Assembly: GCA_016191165.1 (NCBI GenBank)
Contig: JACPPF010000039.1
Coordinates: forward strand, 1 to 64,000
Length of the DNA: 64,000 nt
Direction of reading: 5' to 3'
Source: Planctomycetota bacterium
GTDB lineage: Bacteria > Planctomycetota > Planctomycetia > Gemmatales > Gemmataceae
Shown: piece after piece, positions 7,701 through 15,814 of the stretch
Numbering within the stretch: the stretch's first letter is position 1
How the letters are laid out: every line of letters starts with the position of its first letter
The notes under the pieces: generated by a model
Databases searched by the model: none
What the model was told of the DNA's origin: nothing
Seen by the model: only the letters and a program-made list of their open reading frames with translations
Position numbers and translations under genes: made by a program

Positions 7701-10700
7701 ATGATTTACGAAGCGACCTCGTTCGAGTGTTCCCGCATTGCCCAGGATTTGCAAATCCGAAAATTGCAAGTGGAAGCGGTAGTGCAACTCTTCAATGAGG
7801 GAAACACCGTCCCCTTCATCACGCGCTATCGCAAAGAACGCACCGGCGGACTTGATGAGGACGCAATTCGCCAGATCCTGGCGAGGCTCAATTTCCTCAA
7901 GACCAGCAACGAAAGAAAGCAGACCATCCTGCGCAGCATTGAGAATCAGGGACGCCTGACGAACGAGTTGCGCCGTGAAATCTTGCACGCGCCAACCGTG
8001 CGCCGGCTCGAAGATTTGTATTTGCCATTCAAACCGAAGAAAAAAGGCCTCGCCCTGGCCGCCCGCGAAAAGGGGCTCGAACCGCTCGCCCTGGCAATCT
8101 GGCACAGCGACCCGGCCATCGCGAATCTTGACGAATTGCTGCCTGCGCTGGTCGATCCCGCCAAACAGCTCAACACGGTCGAGGACGTGAAAACGGGCGT
8201 GCAGCACATTCTCGCGGAGATGATCACCGAGACGGCCGAGGTGCGCGCTCCCGTGCGCCGGTTGCTTTGGAAAGCGAGCGTCCTGACGGCAACCAAGCAT
8301 GAAAGGGTTCCGGAAGGACAGGGGAACGAGTACAAACCGTACTTCCAGTTCAAGGAATCCACGCAGGACATTCGCCCGCACCGCATCCTGGCGCTGAATC
8401 GCGGCGAGAAAGATGGCGCGCTGAAGATCAGGCTGGAGTGGCCGATGGACGTGGTCACGAAAGAGGCGTTGAGCGCGCTGGCGGAGCATTTGCTGAAGGT
8501 GGCGGGGCAACCGCCGCAGCCGACGGCGCCGCCGCAGCCGAGTCCGCCGCCATCGCCGGAACCAGCGCCCCCCGTGCCGCAGGAGCCGCCGCAACCTGAG
8601 ACGATTCCGCCCGCTGTGCCGGTTCCTGGCGAGCCGCCAGCCCCTGACGCGCCAGCGCCGCCGACGCCGCCTGAATCGCCGCAAGAAATGCCGCCGTCCG
8701 CTCCGCAGTTCGATTTGCCTGACGGGACCCCGGTGGAGATTACCCCTGCGGTTCCGCCGATGGAATCGCCTGCTCATGAGACGCCGTCGATTCCGTCAAC
8801 GCCGATGGAGCTGCCGAGCGCATCGCCCCCATTTGGCATGCCGCCGCCGCCGCACGCGTCGCCGCTGGTTGATTCGCTCGCCGCGGGGCTCAGGCCCGAG
8901 TTGACAGGTGAATGCCTGGTCGAGGGGCACGAGTTTCGCTCGCCCCACGTGGCTTTTTTGAAGGTGTGCCTGGACGACGCCCTCAATCGTTTGATGTTGC
9001 CGTCCCTGGAGCGCGAGATTCGCGGCGAGTTGACTGATGAGGCCGAACTTCACGCGGTGAAGGTGCTGGCACATAACATCCGCAGCCTGTTGATGCAGCC
9101 GCCGCTGATTGGCAAGCGCGTCCTGGCCATCAATCCTGGATTCCGCACCGGCTGCAAACTGGCAGCCCTGAATGAGCAGGGGAACCTGCTCGATCACCTT
9201 TCGATCTATCCATTTGGCGGCGCGCCCGGCGAGAAGAAGCCTCGCCGAGAACGGAAGAAGCCCGATAAGGCTGCTCCGGCGCCGGCGCCAGCGCCCGTTG
9301 AGGGCGCTGCCACGGACGCGGCGGCAACCCCACCCGTTCCGAGTGCAGACGCGCCTGGCCCCGAGTCTCCTGCTCCGACCTCGGAGGTCCCGGCGCCGGC
9401 GCCAAACGTGGACGTATCAAGCGACGTTCTTCCTCCGGCTCCCGCTGTCGACGTTCCAGCGGCGGAAGCGCCTCCGGCACCGGTTGCCGACGCGCCTCCC
9501 ACGCCTGAACCGGTCCCAGTTGTTGACAAGGTCGCCGAGGCGAAGGCGCAGATTATCGAGTTTGTCAAGAAGCACAATCTGCAAGTAGCCGCGATCGGCA
9601 ATGGCGCCGCCTGTCGCGAAATTGAAGTGATGCTCGCGGAGGCGATCGCATCGGACCTGGCTGACCTTTCGTTTGTCGTGATCTCCGAGGCCGGGGCCAG
9701 CGCATATGCGGTCAGCCCGATCGCCAAGGAGGAATTCCCGAATCTTGAGGCCGGGGTCCGTGTTGCCGTCACGATAGGCCGTCGCCTGCAAGACCCGCTT
9801 GGCGAACTCGTGAAGATCGAGCCGCCAAGTCTGGGCGTCGGTCTCTATCAACACGACATGGGCCGCAAGGAACTCAAGGAAGCGCTCGAAGGCGTGGTCG
9901 AGTCGTGCGTCAACCAGGTCGGCGTCGATGTCAACACCGCCGGCGTCCCGTTGCTTCGTTGTGTCGCCGGGTTGAACCCGATGGCGGCGCGTGAGATCGT
10001 GGAGCATCGCCAAAGTCAGGGTCCGTTCACGAGCCGGGAGCAGTTGTTATCGCTTCCAACCGTGGGGCCGCTACGTCATGCTCAGGCCGTTGGGTTCATC
10101 AAGGTCCCCGGAGCGCCGAATCCGCTCGATCGAACCTGGATACATCCCGAGAGCTATCCGCTCGCCGAGCGCGTCCTCACGGAGCTGGGATACACGCCGA
10201 GCGTGCTGGACGACAAGGCCGCCCATGCGGAGTTCCGCAACAAGCTCAACGAGATTCACCTGGAAGAGTTTGCCAAACATCTGGACGTGAGCGTGCCAAC
10301 GCTGGATGATTTGTTCTTCGCGCTGGCCCGGCCTGGCCGCGACCCGCGCGATGAAATGCCGGCGCCAATCTTCAAGAAGGGGATTCTGAAGCTCGAAGAA
10401 ATGCAGCCGGGAATGGAGCTAAAAGGTACGGTCCTGAACGTCGTCGATTTCGGGGCGTTCGTGGACGTGGGTTTGAAGGACAGCGGGCTGGTTCACATCA
10501 GTCAGATGGCGAACAAGTATATCAAAAGCCCCTACGACGTGGTGGCGGTCAACGACATCGTCACGGTCTGGGTGCTAAAAGTGGATCAGGCGGCCAATCA
10601 CGTGTCGTTGACGATGATCAAGCCCGGCAGCGATCGGCAGCCCGCCGAGCGAGGGCAGCGTCCGCCGCGGCGCGAGGTGGAACGGCAACCGCCGGACCGC

Positions 10701-11084
10701 GATCAGCGTCCCGCGCCGCGTGGCCGGGGTGGGCCGTCGCGGGACGCTTCAGGTCCGCAGCGCCAGGGCGGTCCGCCACAGCGAGGGCGGCGTGGTCCGC
10801 CGCGGCAGGGGCAGGGCGCCGCATCGCGCGAACCGCGCGAGGTGATTCCGCCGCCGCCCCCCGAACCGCGCAAGCCGAAACGTGACGTGCCAAAACCCAA
10901 ACTCACGCAAGAGGCGATGGCGGGCAAGGCCCCACTGCGAACCCTCGGCGAGTTGGCTGCGTTCTTCGCCGCCAAGGAAGAAAAGGAAAATGCCCCGGCG
11001 CCGGTGGAAACGAAAGAGGCGAATCTGGTGGAGCCGACCCCACTGGAGCCGCAAAATCCGCCTGGTGAGTCCCCGGCCAGTTGA
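7701..11084 (+). CDS. tex: Tex-family transcription/RNA-binding protein with Pro-rich insertions
   Basis: The 1127-residue cytosolic protein follows Tex/Spt6-like architecture. In order: the N-terminal helical domain (FITRYRKERTGGLDE), the YqgF-like domain (VLAINPGFRTGCKLA), the HhH helices (VDVNTAGVPLLRCVAGLNP) and an S1 domain near residues 902-973 (GTVLNVVDFGAFVDVG). Typical Tex is about 770 residues. The excess is a Pro-rich insert at about 267-393, an Ala/Pro insert at about 508-610 that splits the YqgF domain, and a charged RG-rich tail after 973. I chose the ATG at 7701 because the conserved MIYEATSFECSRIA begins there. Confidence 0.9.
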   Translation: MIYEATSFECSRIAQDLQIRKLQVEAVVQLFNEGNTVPFITRYRKERTGGLDEDAIRQILARLNFLKTSNERKQTILRSIENQGRLTNELRREILHAPTVRRLEDLYLPFKPKKKGLALAAREKGLEPLALAIWHSDPAIANLDELLPALVDPAKQLNTVEDVKTGVQHILAEMITETAEVRAPVRRLLWKASVLTATKHERVPEGQGNEYKPYFQFKESTQDIRPHRILALNRGEKDGALKIRLEWPMDVVTKEALSALAEHLLKVAGQPPQPTAPPQPSPPPSPEPAPPVPQEPPQPETIPPAVPVPGEPPAPDAPAPPTPPESPQEMPPSAPQFDLPDGTPVEITPAVPPMESPAHETPSIPSTPMELPSASPPFGMPPPPHASPLVDSLAAGLRPELTGECLVEGHEFRSPHVAFLKVCLDDALNRLMLPSLEREIRGELTDEAELHAVKVLAHNIRSLLMQPPLIGKRVLAINPGFRTGCKLAALNEQGNLLDHLSIYPFGGAPGEKKPRRERKKPDKAAPAPAPAPVEGAATDAAATPPVPSADAPGPESPAPTSEVPAPAPNVDVSSDVLPPAPAVDVPAAEAPPAPVADAPPTPEPVPVVDKVAEAKAQIIEFVKKHNLQVAAIGNGAACREIEVMLAEAIASDLADLSFVVISEAGASAYAVSPIAKEEFPNLEAGVRVAVTIGRRLQDPLGELVKIEPPSLGVGLYQHDMGRKELKEALEGVVESCVNQVGVDVNTAGVPLLRCVAGLNPMAAREIVEHRQSQGPFTSREQLLSLPTVGPLRHAQAVGFIKVPGAPNPLDRTWIHPESYPLAERVLTELGYTPSVLDDKAAHAEFRNKLNEIHLEEFAKHLDVSVPTLDDLFFALARPGRDPRDEMPAPIFKKGILKLEEMQPGMELKGTVLNVVDFGAFVDVGLKDSGLVHISQMANKYIKSPYDVVAVNDIVTVWVLKVDQAANHVSLTMIKPGSDRQPAERGQRPPRREVERQPPDRDQRPAPRGRGGPSRDASGPQRQGGPPQRGRRGPPRQGQGAASREPREVIPPPPPEPRKPKRDVPKPKLTQEAMAGKAPLRTLGELAAFFAAKEEKENAPAPVETKEANLVEPTPLEPQNPPGESPAS

Positions 11085-11112
11085 GATATAAAAAGTCGGT
11101 CCAAAAAAATCC

Positions 11113-11175
11113 CCGAGCCTGAAGCGTAAGCGAAGGAATACATAAGAAACAGCTTCGCTTCCGCTTCAGGCTCGG
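11113..11175. repeat. Palindromic repeat, family P1
   Basis: The arms CCGAGCCTGAAGCGTAAGCG (11113 on) and CGCTTCCGCTTCAGGCTCGG (ending 11175) flank an AT-rich loop. It lies between the convergent ends of tex and the secreted CLFC protein and could act as a bidirectional terminator. Confidence 0.9.
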
Positions 11176-11182
11176 ACCGTTT

Positions 11183-11764
11183 TTACTTCACGATCTTGCT
11201 GACATCGGCCACCACCCTGGCGATGCCGGCGTCATTGAGCTGGCCCTTGCCAAAGGCGTGGTTGGAGAGCACGCGCTGGGTGAAACCGTCTTTCTCCTCG
11301 ACCGTCTTGTAAAGGAAAACCGTCACCTCGGCGTCCTTGGCAATGGCGTATCCCTTCGGCCCCGTCGGGTTATCGATCGACAACACCAGCTTGATCAACT
11401 TTTGTTGGGAGGCGATTTTTTCGAGCCTTTTGTCCAGCCCTTCGCTGTTGCTGCAGAAGACGGCAAAGCTTCCCATGTTGGCCTTGGCATGTTTGATCGT
11501 CGCCAGGTCGAGTTGCTTGAGCAACTTGGCGACCGCGGGCGTGGCTTCCCGCGCGAACACAACCGCGACCGGGTTGCCGCTGTTCAGGCAGAACAGGCAC
11601 GCCTTCTTGCCCGCGTGCTCGCCAGTCACGTTGAGCGGATGAAACGGACCGGGCACCTCGGCGCCGACCTGCGGGCCGGATTTGACGGACTTGCCCGTCT
11701 GCGCGCTGGCGAGAAACAGAACACAACCCAGAACCGCCAGCGAAAAGAGACTATGACGCAACAT
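11183..11764 (-). CDS. Secreted CLFC-motif protein, possibly thioredoxin-like
   Basis: I used the ATG at 11764 with GGAGG upstream, giving 193 residues and a clear signal peptide (SLAVLGCVLFLASAQ). The mature part has CLFC inside GKKACLFCLNSGNP, then VAVVFAREATP and a helix-strand alternation like a thioredoxin or peroxiredoxin fold. It therefore probably acts outside the cytoplasm in a thiol or peroxide process, but this is inference from one CxxC motif. The ORF track's longer N-terminus is not supported. Confidence 0.7.
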   Translation of the reverse strand: MLRHSLFSLAVLGCVLFLASAQTGKSVKSGPQVGAEVPGPFHPLNVTGEHAGKKACLFCLNSGNPVAVVFAREATPAVAKLLKQLDLATIKHAKANMGSFAVFCSNSEGLDKRLEKIASQQKLIKLVLSIDNPTGPKGYAIAKDAEVTVFLYKTVEEKDGFTQRVLSNHAFGKGQLNDAGIARVVADVSKIVK

Positions 11765-12043
11765 GAAAATTCCTCCGAGAAAAGAAACCGGTACAAGAGT
11801 CTGCCTGCCGTAACTATCAATTATCATCATAGAATAAGAATTAGTTATGACAATTCCCCGCCGTGGATTCAAGGTGGGGCGGGGGTGCAGGCCGGACAGC
11901 ACTCGCAGGCAGTCAGGCCGGAAGACCTGATCTGCGTCATGCGGATGGCGCTCGCGCGTCGCTGCATTCGTACAATAGCCTTCGTTCCACTTGTTGCGAC
12001 GCCGAGAACCTGGCGTTTATTCATTCTTCACAAGGAGTGCCCC

Positions 12044-12310
12044 ATGGCTGGGAAGACCACCTGTCCCGTGACCCGTCAACAATTCCTGAAAAACGCCAAG
12101 CCGGTCGAGGTGATCATGGATGGGCAGAAAATGCTCGCCGCGGTCAAAGAATTCTCGACCGGTTCGCTCGGCTGGAACATCAGCAACAAGATGACCATCC
12201 AGGTCGGCGATACTCCCGTCACCGTGCAGGTTGGGCTGAATCTGACCATCATCGGCTCGAAAGACCTTCCCAAGGACGCGGCAACCCCGAGTAACGAGCC
12301 TGAAGCGTAA
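12044..12310 (+). CDS. Small conserved hypothetical protein, 88 residues
   Basis: An AAGGAG site just upstream fixes the ATG at 12044. The product is soluble, begins MAGKTTCPVTRQQF and has a beta-rich second half (KMTIQVGDTPVTVQVGLNLTI). No known family is recognised. The last four codons and the stop (EPEA*) lie within palindrome P1 (GAGCCTGAAGCGTAA), so the repeat supplies the end of the gene. The reading frame listed in the ORF track (11258-12310) is an artefact upstream of this start. Confidence 0.75.
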   Translation: MAGKTTCPVTRQQFLKNAKPVEVIMDGQKMLAAVKEFSTGSLGWNISNKMTIQVGDTPVTVQVGLNLTIIGSKDLPKDAATPSNEPEA

Positions 12311-12347
12311 GCGGGACCGCACGCCTTCGCTCGCGCTTCAGGCTTGG
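12295..12347. repeat. Palindromic repeat, family P1, overlapping a gene end
   Basis: The left arm CGAGCCTGAAGCGTAAGCG (12295-12313) contains the stop codon of the 88-residue protein. The right arm ends at 12347. Confidence 0.85.
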
Positions 12348-12459
12348 ACGGCCAAAATTCGATTCCGCGGAGAATCCAAATAGGCCTTGCTCGGATTACC
12401 CGCGTTGCTTATGATCGTCCACTCAATCATGCCCCTTTCACGGAAGAAAGGATCCAGCC

Positions 12460-13524
12460 GTGGCAGTCACCGTTCGGCAACTGGCGGAGTTGGTGCAAGG
12501 CAAGGTCGTCGGAGACGGCAGCCTTTTGATTCACGCGGCGCGCACGCTGCACGAGGCGCAGCCTGGCGAGATCACGTTTCTTGACCAGACCAAAAACGCC
12601 GCGAAGCTGGCCGGGAGTCACGCCAGCGCGGCGGTGGTTCCCAGGCAAACCGTCTCGGTGGCCAAGGTTCTGATCGAGGTCGAAGATCCCCTTTTCGCGT
12701 TCATCGCCATTGTCAAGCATTTTCAGGGAGCGGCGCCGTTCAAGCCCAGCGGAATCGATCCGCGTGCGGCCCTGGACCCGAGCGTGATCGTCGGGGCCGA
12801 GCCTTCGATTGCGCCATTTGTCACGGTCGGCGCCGGATCGCGGCTTGGCAATCGCTGTCGGCTGGAGGCCGGCGCGTCCATTGGGCGAAACTGCCTGCTT
12901 GGCGACGACGTTTTCATACACTCCAACGCGGTCCTCTATGACGACACGGTCCTGGGCGATCGGGTCACCATTCACGCCAATGCCACCCTCGGTGCGGATG
13001 GGTTCGGCTATCGCCTTCAGCAGGGCCGGCACGTCAAGGTGCCGCAGCTTGGCAATGTCGTCGTCGGCAATGACGTCGAAATCGGCGCGGGTGCGACCAT
13101 CGATCGCGGCACCTTCGGCCCGACCCGCATCGGCGATGGCACGAAGATCGACAATCTCGTTCAGATCGCTCACAACTGCGCGATCGGCAAACACAATGCC
13201 ATCGCGGCCCAGGTCGGCATCGCTGGTTCATGCACCACGGGGGATTACGTGTTCATGGGCGGTCAGGCGGGAGTGCGCGATCATCTCCACATCGGCGACC
13301 GCGCGATGCTGGCCGCCAAATCGGGGATCGCCAATGACGTCCCCGCGGGCCGACGCATGTTCCTCTCCCCCGCCCACGACGAACGCGACGCCGCTCGCAT
13401 TTCCATCTGCATCGGCAAGCTGCCCGAAATGCGCCGCGACCTTTTGCGCATTCTCAAGGAACTGGATCTGATGGACGAAGCCGGAAAGGACGCGCCGCGC
13501 AAGCCCCAGGCGCCGGCAGCGTGA
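12460..13524 (+). CDS. lpxD: UDP-3-O-acylglucosamine N-acyltransferase LpxD, copy 1
   Basis: The 354-residue protein adds the second acyl chain to the lipid A precursor. It has the N-terminal uridine-binding domain ([16 protein letters not shown]), a left-handed beta helix of hexapeptide repeats, the GADGFGY turn, IDRGTFG and the QIAHNC segment that holds the catalytic histidine. It starts at GTG 12460 behind AAGGAT. A second, clearly related copy begins 107 bp downstream. A short C-terminal helix ([15 protein letters not shown]) is typical. Confidence 0.95.
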   Translation: MAVTVRQLAELVQGKVVGDGSLLIHAARTLHEAQPGEITFLDQTKNAAKLAGSHASAAVVPRQTVSVAKVLIEVEDPLFAFIAIVKHFQGAAPFKPSGIDPRAALDPSVIVGAEPSIAPFVTVGAGSRLGNRCRLEAGASIGRNCLLGDDVFIHSNAVLYDDTVLGDRVTIHANATLGADGFGYRLQQGRHVKVPQLGNVVVGNDVEIGAGATIDRGTFGPTRIGDGTKIDNLVQIAHNCAIGKHNAIAAQVGIAGSCTTGDYVFMGGQAGVRDHLHIGDRAMLAAKSGIANDVPAGRRMFLSPAHDERDAARISICIGKLPEMRRDLLRILKELDLMDEAGKDAPRKPQAPAA

Positions 13525-13540
13525 CGCGCCGATTACGGTG

Positions 13541-13596
13541 AGTCAGGCCTTCCAGCCTGCCATTTCGCGAAACATGCCAGCCTGGAAAGCCTGTTC
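13541..13596. repeat. Palindromic repeat, family P2
   Basis: The arms TCAGGCCTTCCAGCCTGCCA and its imperfect inverse TGCCAGCCTGGAAAGCCTG sit between the two lpxD genes. Other members lie at 15590-15803 (split), 27435-27483 and 43591-43639. Confidence 0.85.
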
Positions 13597-13630
13597 CACG
13601 CTCGATTTTCAAGGATGAAAGGACCGACTC

Positions 13631-14677
13631 GTGACTGTCACCGTTCAGCAACTGGCCGACCTGGTGCAGGGGAACCTCTTTGGCGACCGCGATGTCGCGA
13701 TCCATTCCGCCTGCGGCCTGGAAGAAGCGCAAGTCGGCGATATCACGCTGCTGGCCGATCCCCAAAACGTCTCGCGACTGCAAGAGAGCAAGGCGGTGGC
13801 GGCGGTCGTGCCCGTCCTGCTGCCAACGTGTGGCAAGGCGCTGATCCAGGTGGCCGACCCGCTGTTCGCCTTTGCGGCCATCGTGCAGCATCTCCGTGGC
13901 ATCAAGCCCCCACCGCCCGAGGGCATCGACGCCCGCGCCGTGATCGCGCCCAGCGCCCAGGTCGGCGAACGCGCGTCGATTCAGCCCTTTGTCCTGATCG
14001 GGGAAAACACCGTCATCGGCAAGCGCTGCCGACTAGCTCCGGGCGTCCGCATCGGCGCCAACTGCCGACTGGGGGATGACGTTGTGATTCACGCCAACGC
14101 CGTCATTCAAGCTGACACCTTGATCGGCGATCGCGTCATCGTCCACGCCAACACGGTTATCGGCGCGGATGGCTTTGGGTATCGGTTCACGCGCGGCCAA
14201 CAGCGCAAGATTCCCCAGTTGGGCACCGTCGTCCTCGGCGACGATGTTGAAATCGGGGCCGGCACGAAAATCGATCGCGGCACGTTTGGCCCAACCACGA
14301 TCGCCGCCGGCACCAAGATCGGCAGCCTCGTGCAGATCGCCCACAACTGCCAGATCGGCGAGCATAACCTTCTTGCCGCCCAGGTCGGCATCGCCGGTTC
14401 GTGTGCTACGGGCGAAAACGCCGTCATGGGCGGGCAGGCCGGGGTCAAGGATCACATTCAGATCGGCGCCGGCGCCGTTCTTGAACCGGGCAGCGGCGTC
14501 ATCGAAAACATTCCCGCGCGGAGTCGAGTGTCCCTTTACCCGTCACGCGACCACGCCGACGCGGACGAGATTGTAGCCGGCCTGAAGGAGTTGCCCCAGA
14601 TGCGGCGAAACCTGCGGCGCGCGCTCAAGCGCCTCAAGGGTGAATTCGCAATTCCCGCGGAGGCGTGTGAAGCATGA
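13631..14677 (+). CDS. lpxD: UDP-3-O-acylglucosamine N-acyltransferase LpxD, copy 2
   Basis: The 348-residue paralogue of the preceding gene shares its whole architecture: N-terminal domain (VQQLADLVQGNLFGD), hexapeptide helix, GADGFGY, IDRGTFG and QIAHNC with the catalytic histidine. It starts at GTG 13631 with GAAAGGA upstream. Both copies keep the key residues, so both may be active, perhaps with different acyl-chain or hydroxyacyl preference. Its stop overlaps the lpxI start (ATGA), which implies translational coupling. Confidence 0.95.
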   Translation: MTVTVQQLADLVQGNLFGDRDVAIHSACGLEEAQVGDITLLADPQNVSRLQESKAVAAVVPVLLPTCGKALIQVADPLFAFAAIVQHLRGIKPPPPEGIDARAVIAPSAQVGERASIQPFVLIGENTVIGKRCRLAPGVRIGANCRLGDDVVIHANAVIQADTLIGDRVIVHANTVIGADGFGYRFTRGQQRKIPQLGTVVLGDDVEIGAGTKIDRGTFGPTTIAAGTKIGSLVQIAHNCQIGEHNLLAAQVGIAGSCATGENAVMGGQAGVKDHIQIGAGAVLEPGSGVIENIPARSRVSLYPSRDHADADEIVAGLKELPQMRRNLRRALKRLKGEFAIPAEACEA

Positions 14678-15516
14678 GCGCCGCGCCAGCGCCCGTCGGC
14701 CTGCTGGCCGGCTGGGGCCGCTTCCCGATCCTGTTCGCGCAAAAGGCCCGGCAACTCGGCCTGCCGGTCGTCTGCGTGGCTCTCCGCGGTGAGGCCGACC
14801 CCGTGCTCGAAACGCTGGTCCACCGATGCCACTGGCAGGGCGTGACACGACTGGGCGGCATCATCCGCTCCTTCAAGCGCGAGGGCGTCAAACAAATCGT
14901 CATGGCGGGGAAGGTTCACAAGGTTCGCTGGCAAACCCCTTACTTCTGGTGGCGCAACTTTCCCGACTGGCGCACCATCAAGTTCGTCTGGCTCAGCAGC
15001 CGGCGCGACAACCGCGATGACACCGTCTTGTTGCAGGTGATCGCCGAATTCGAGCGCGACGGCATGACCTTCGCCTCGGCCCTTGATTTTTGTCCGGAGT
15101 TGCTCGTGAAACCAGGATTGTTGACCCGCCGCGGCCTGTCCACCAGTGAAGAAGCCGACATCGCATTTGGCTGGGAGCTGGCCAAGGAAATGGGCCGACT
15201 CGACATCGGCCAGAGCGTCGCTGTCCGCGCCAAGGCCGTGCTCGCCGTCGAGGCGATCGAAGGAACCGACCGCGCCATCCTCCGCGCCGGCGAACTTTGC
15301 ACCCGCGGCGGCATTGTCGTCGTCAAGGTCGCCAAGCCCCAGCAAGACATGCGCTTCGACGTCCCCACCATCGGCTGCAACACCATCGAATCGATGAAGC
15401 AAGCCGGCGCGCGCGTTCTCGCGATCGAGGCCGACAGGACCATCGTTATCGATCAAGAAGAAACCGTCGCCCTGGCCGATCGTTACGGCATCACCATCGT
15501 CGCTCGCGCGGCGTGA
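14674..15516 (+). CDS. lpxI: UDP-2,3-diacylglucosamine pyrophosphatase LpxI
   Basis: The 280-residue protein (former DUF1009) makes lipid X, replacing LpxH. Recognised features are GLLAGWGRFPILFAQKAR at the N-terminus, RRDNRDDTVL in the middle, and the C-terminal catalytic segment with RFDVPTIGCNTI. It overlaps lpxD copy 2 by four bases. With lpxB at 0.3-1.4 kb the window encodes three successive steps from acylation to the disaccharide. Confidence 0.93.
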   Translation: MSAAPAPVGLLAGWGRFPILFAQKARQLGLPVVCVALRGEADPVLETLVHRCHWQGVTRLGGIIRSFKREGVKQIVMAGKVHKVRWQTPYFWWRNFPDWRTIKFVWLSSRRDNRDDTVLLQVIAEFERDGMTFASALDFCPELLVKPGLLTRRGLSTSEEADIAFGWELAKEMGRLDIGQSVAVRAKAVLAVEAIEGTDRAILRAGELCTRGGIVVVKVAKPQQDMRFDVPTIGCNTIESMKQAGARVLAIEADRTIVIDQEETVALADRYGITIVARAA

Positions 15517-15589
15517 AGCGATTCTCGCGAAACCGCAAGCGAACCATTCCCGCCCTCCTTGACATCCGGCTGCGCTTCCCGCTACACTT

Positions 15590-15803
15590 CGTAGGTCAGG
15601 CTTTCCAGCCTGACCGCCCTTGCAAAATGGGTTTGATTCAGGCGATAGTGACAGCGAGCCGCCGGGCTTGTCCCGGCGGTGCATCCCGCTCCGGCTTGGT
15701 TCACCGCCGGGACAAGCCCGGCGGCTCGCTGCTTGTTTGTTGCCCGAGATTTGATGGAATTGAACCAGCCCGCAAAATGTCAGGCTGGAAAGCCTGACCT
15801 ACG
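15590..15803. repeat. Palindrome P2 split by an inner palindrome
   Basis: The P2 arms GTAGGTCAGGCTTTCCAGCC (from about 15590) and GTCAGGCTGGAAAGCCTGAC (15779-15798, then CTACGA to 15803) are perfect inverse partners but lie about 165 bp apart. Between them sits a second complete palindrome (15653-15730). The right arm ends right before the serA ribosome-binding site. Confidence 0.85.
15653..15730. repeat. Palindrome nested within P2
   Basis: The arms AGCGAGCCGCCGGGCTTGTC and GACAAGCCCGGCGGCTCGCT (ending 15730) are exact inverses. The element occupies the loop of the surrounding P2 repeat, as if it had inserted there. Confidence 0.88.
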
Positions 15804-15814
15804 AGGGAGCTTTC

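Noticed and set aside
7596-8777. 393-residue Arg-rich minus-strand ORF
   Set aside because: It is a shadow of the Pro-rich part of tex; Arg-rich composition results from reading GC-rich DNA in the wrong frame.
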